From assembly GCA_025363505.1 (NCBI GenBank), contig JANYDV010000284.1, positions 1 through 24,937 of the forward strand: DNA of 24,937 nt, in the 5' to 3' direction. Shown here piece by piece: positions 24,743-24,937 of the stretch. The DNA is from Bacteroidota bacterium. Its GTDB lineage: Bacteria; Bacteroidota; Ignavibacteria; Palsa-1295. Position 1 is the first letter of the stretch. The number at the start of each line of letters is the position of its first letter. The position numbers and the translations under genes were made by a program. The notes beneath the pieces were generated by a model. It had not been told where the DNA came from, did no database searches, and saw only the letters and a program-made list of their open reading frames with translations.

Positions 24743-24937
24743 ATGGAGCGTAAACCCAACTACTTACATTCTCTCTTAGCGGCTCTCGACTCCGATGAGC
24801 TTGCTCGTGTGCGTGCGGTCGAGCTTCCGGCAAAAGAAAGAGCTTTGCTCGATCTTTGTCTTACCCGAATTTCGTCGCAAGCACCCTCTAAAGACGAAGC
24901 AGAAAAATTGCTCAATATTACCGGTAGTCATTTCGAC
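24743..24937 (+). CDS. 5' end of an unidentified gene (partial, cut by the window end)
   Basis: An ATG opens a frame of 65 codons that runs to the end of the window without a stop. It starts MERKPNYLHSLLAALDSDEL. The piece is helical and charged, with no signal peptide, so the protein is probably cytoplasmic. I do not recognise the family. Use of Leu, Arg and Glu codons is like the neighbouring genes. No consensus promoter was found upstream. Confidence 0.6.
   Translation, partial: MERKPNYLHSLLAALDSDELARVRAVELPAKERALLDLCLTRISSQAPSKDEAEKLLNITGSHFD

Overview
The window looks like a chromosomal segment of a Bacteroidota/Chlorobiota-type (FCB group) bacterium. A more specific guess, such as a Kapabacteria- or Ignavibacteria-like lineage, is inference. 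The grounds are: starts without clear Shine-Dalgarno sequences; a promoter of the Bacteroidota form TTTG-N20-TAtaTTTG in front of tetR; a DUF5683 gene close behind parAB, a known Bacteroidota neighbourhood; and moderate, AT-leaning composition. Most genes are housekeeping or envelope genes. I see no phage, transposase, CRISPR array, rRNA or tRNA.

Layout. Positions 1-3110 hold the 3' end of an unidentified gene, a one-subunit (alpha2-type) glycyl-tRNA synthetase (minus strand), and two tandem cyclophilin genes (plus strand), one exported and one apparently cytosolic. From 11175 down to 3113 everything is on the minus strand. First comes an RNase E/G-family endoribonuclease with an acidic insert and an Arg/Gly/Asn-rich tail, closed by a strong hairpin. 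Then comes a tightly packed series: a membrane-anchored protein of unknown function, a CopD-like membrane protein, a NUDIX hydrolase, ParA, ParB, RidA, DUF5683, an NHL-repeat lipoprotein and an AlbA_2/Schlafen-like regulator. Several of these genes overlap or abut.

Positions 11176-12086 are the largest non-coding stretch. It holds hairpins and what may be a broken VanZ-like gene. The minus-strand unit tetR-tolC-mfp-rnd (18584 down to 12087) encodes a complete tripartite RND efflux pump with its TetR regulator. A 25-bp perfect palindrome overlaps the predicted start point of its promoter, which suggests autorepression.

On the plus strand from 18892 are menG/ubiE, an EnvC-like coiled-coil protein with a degenerate LytM domain, and an exported von Willebrand factor A protein. 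Converging on them is a large exported PQQ-type beta-propeller gene. The palindrome between the two convergent genes belongs to the TCATTGCGAG type of dispersed repeat. The window ends in the first 65 codons of an unidentified plus-strand gene.

I did not find a clearly new multi-gene system. The points most worth a second look are the predicted amidase activator, the tandem cyclophilins with different locations, the RNase tail, the 89-nt DUF5683/lipoprotein overlap, and the TetR operator-promoter arrangement.
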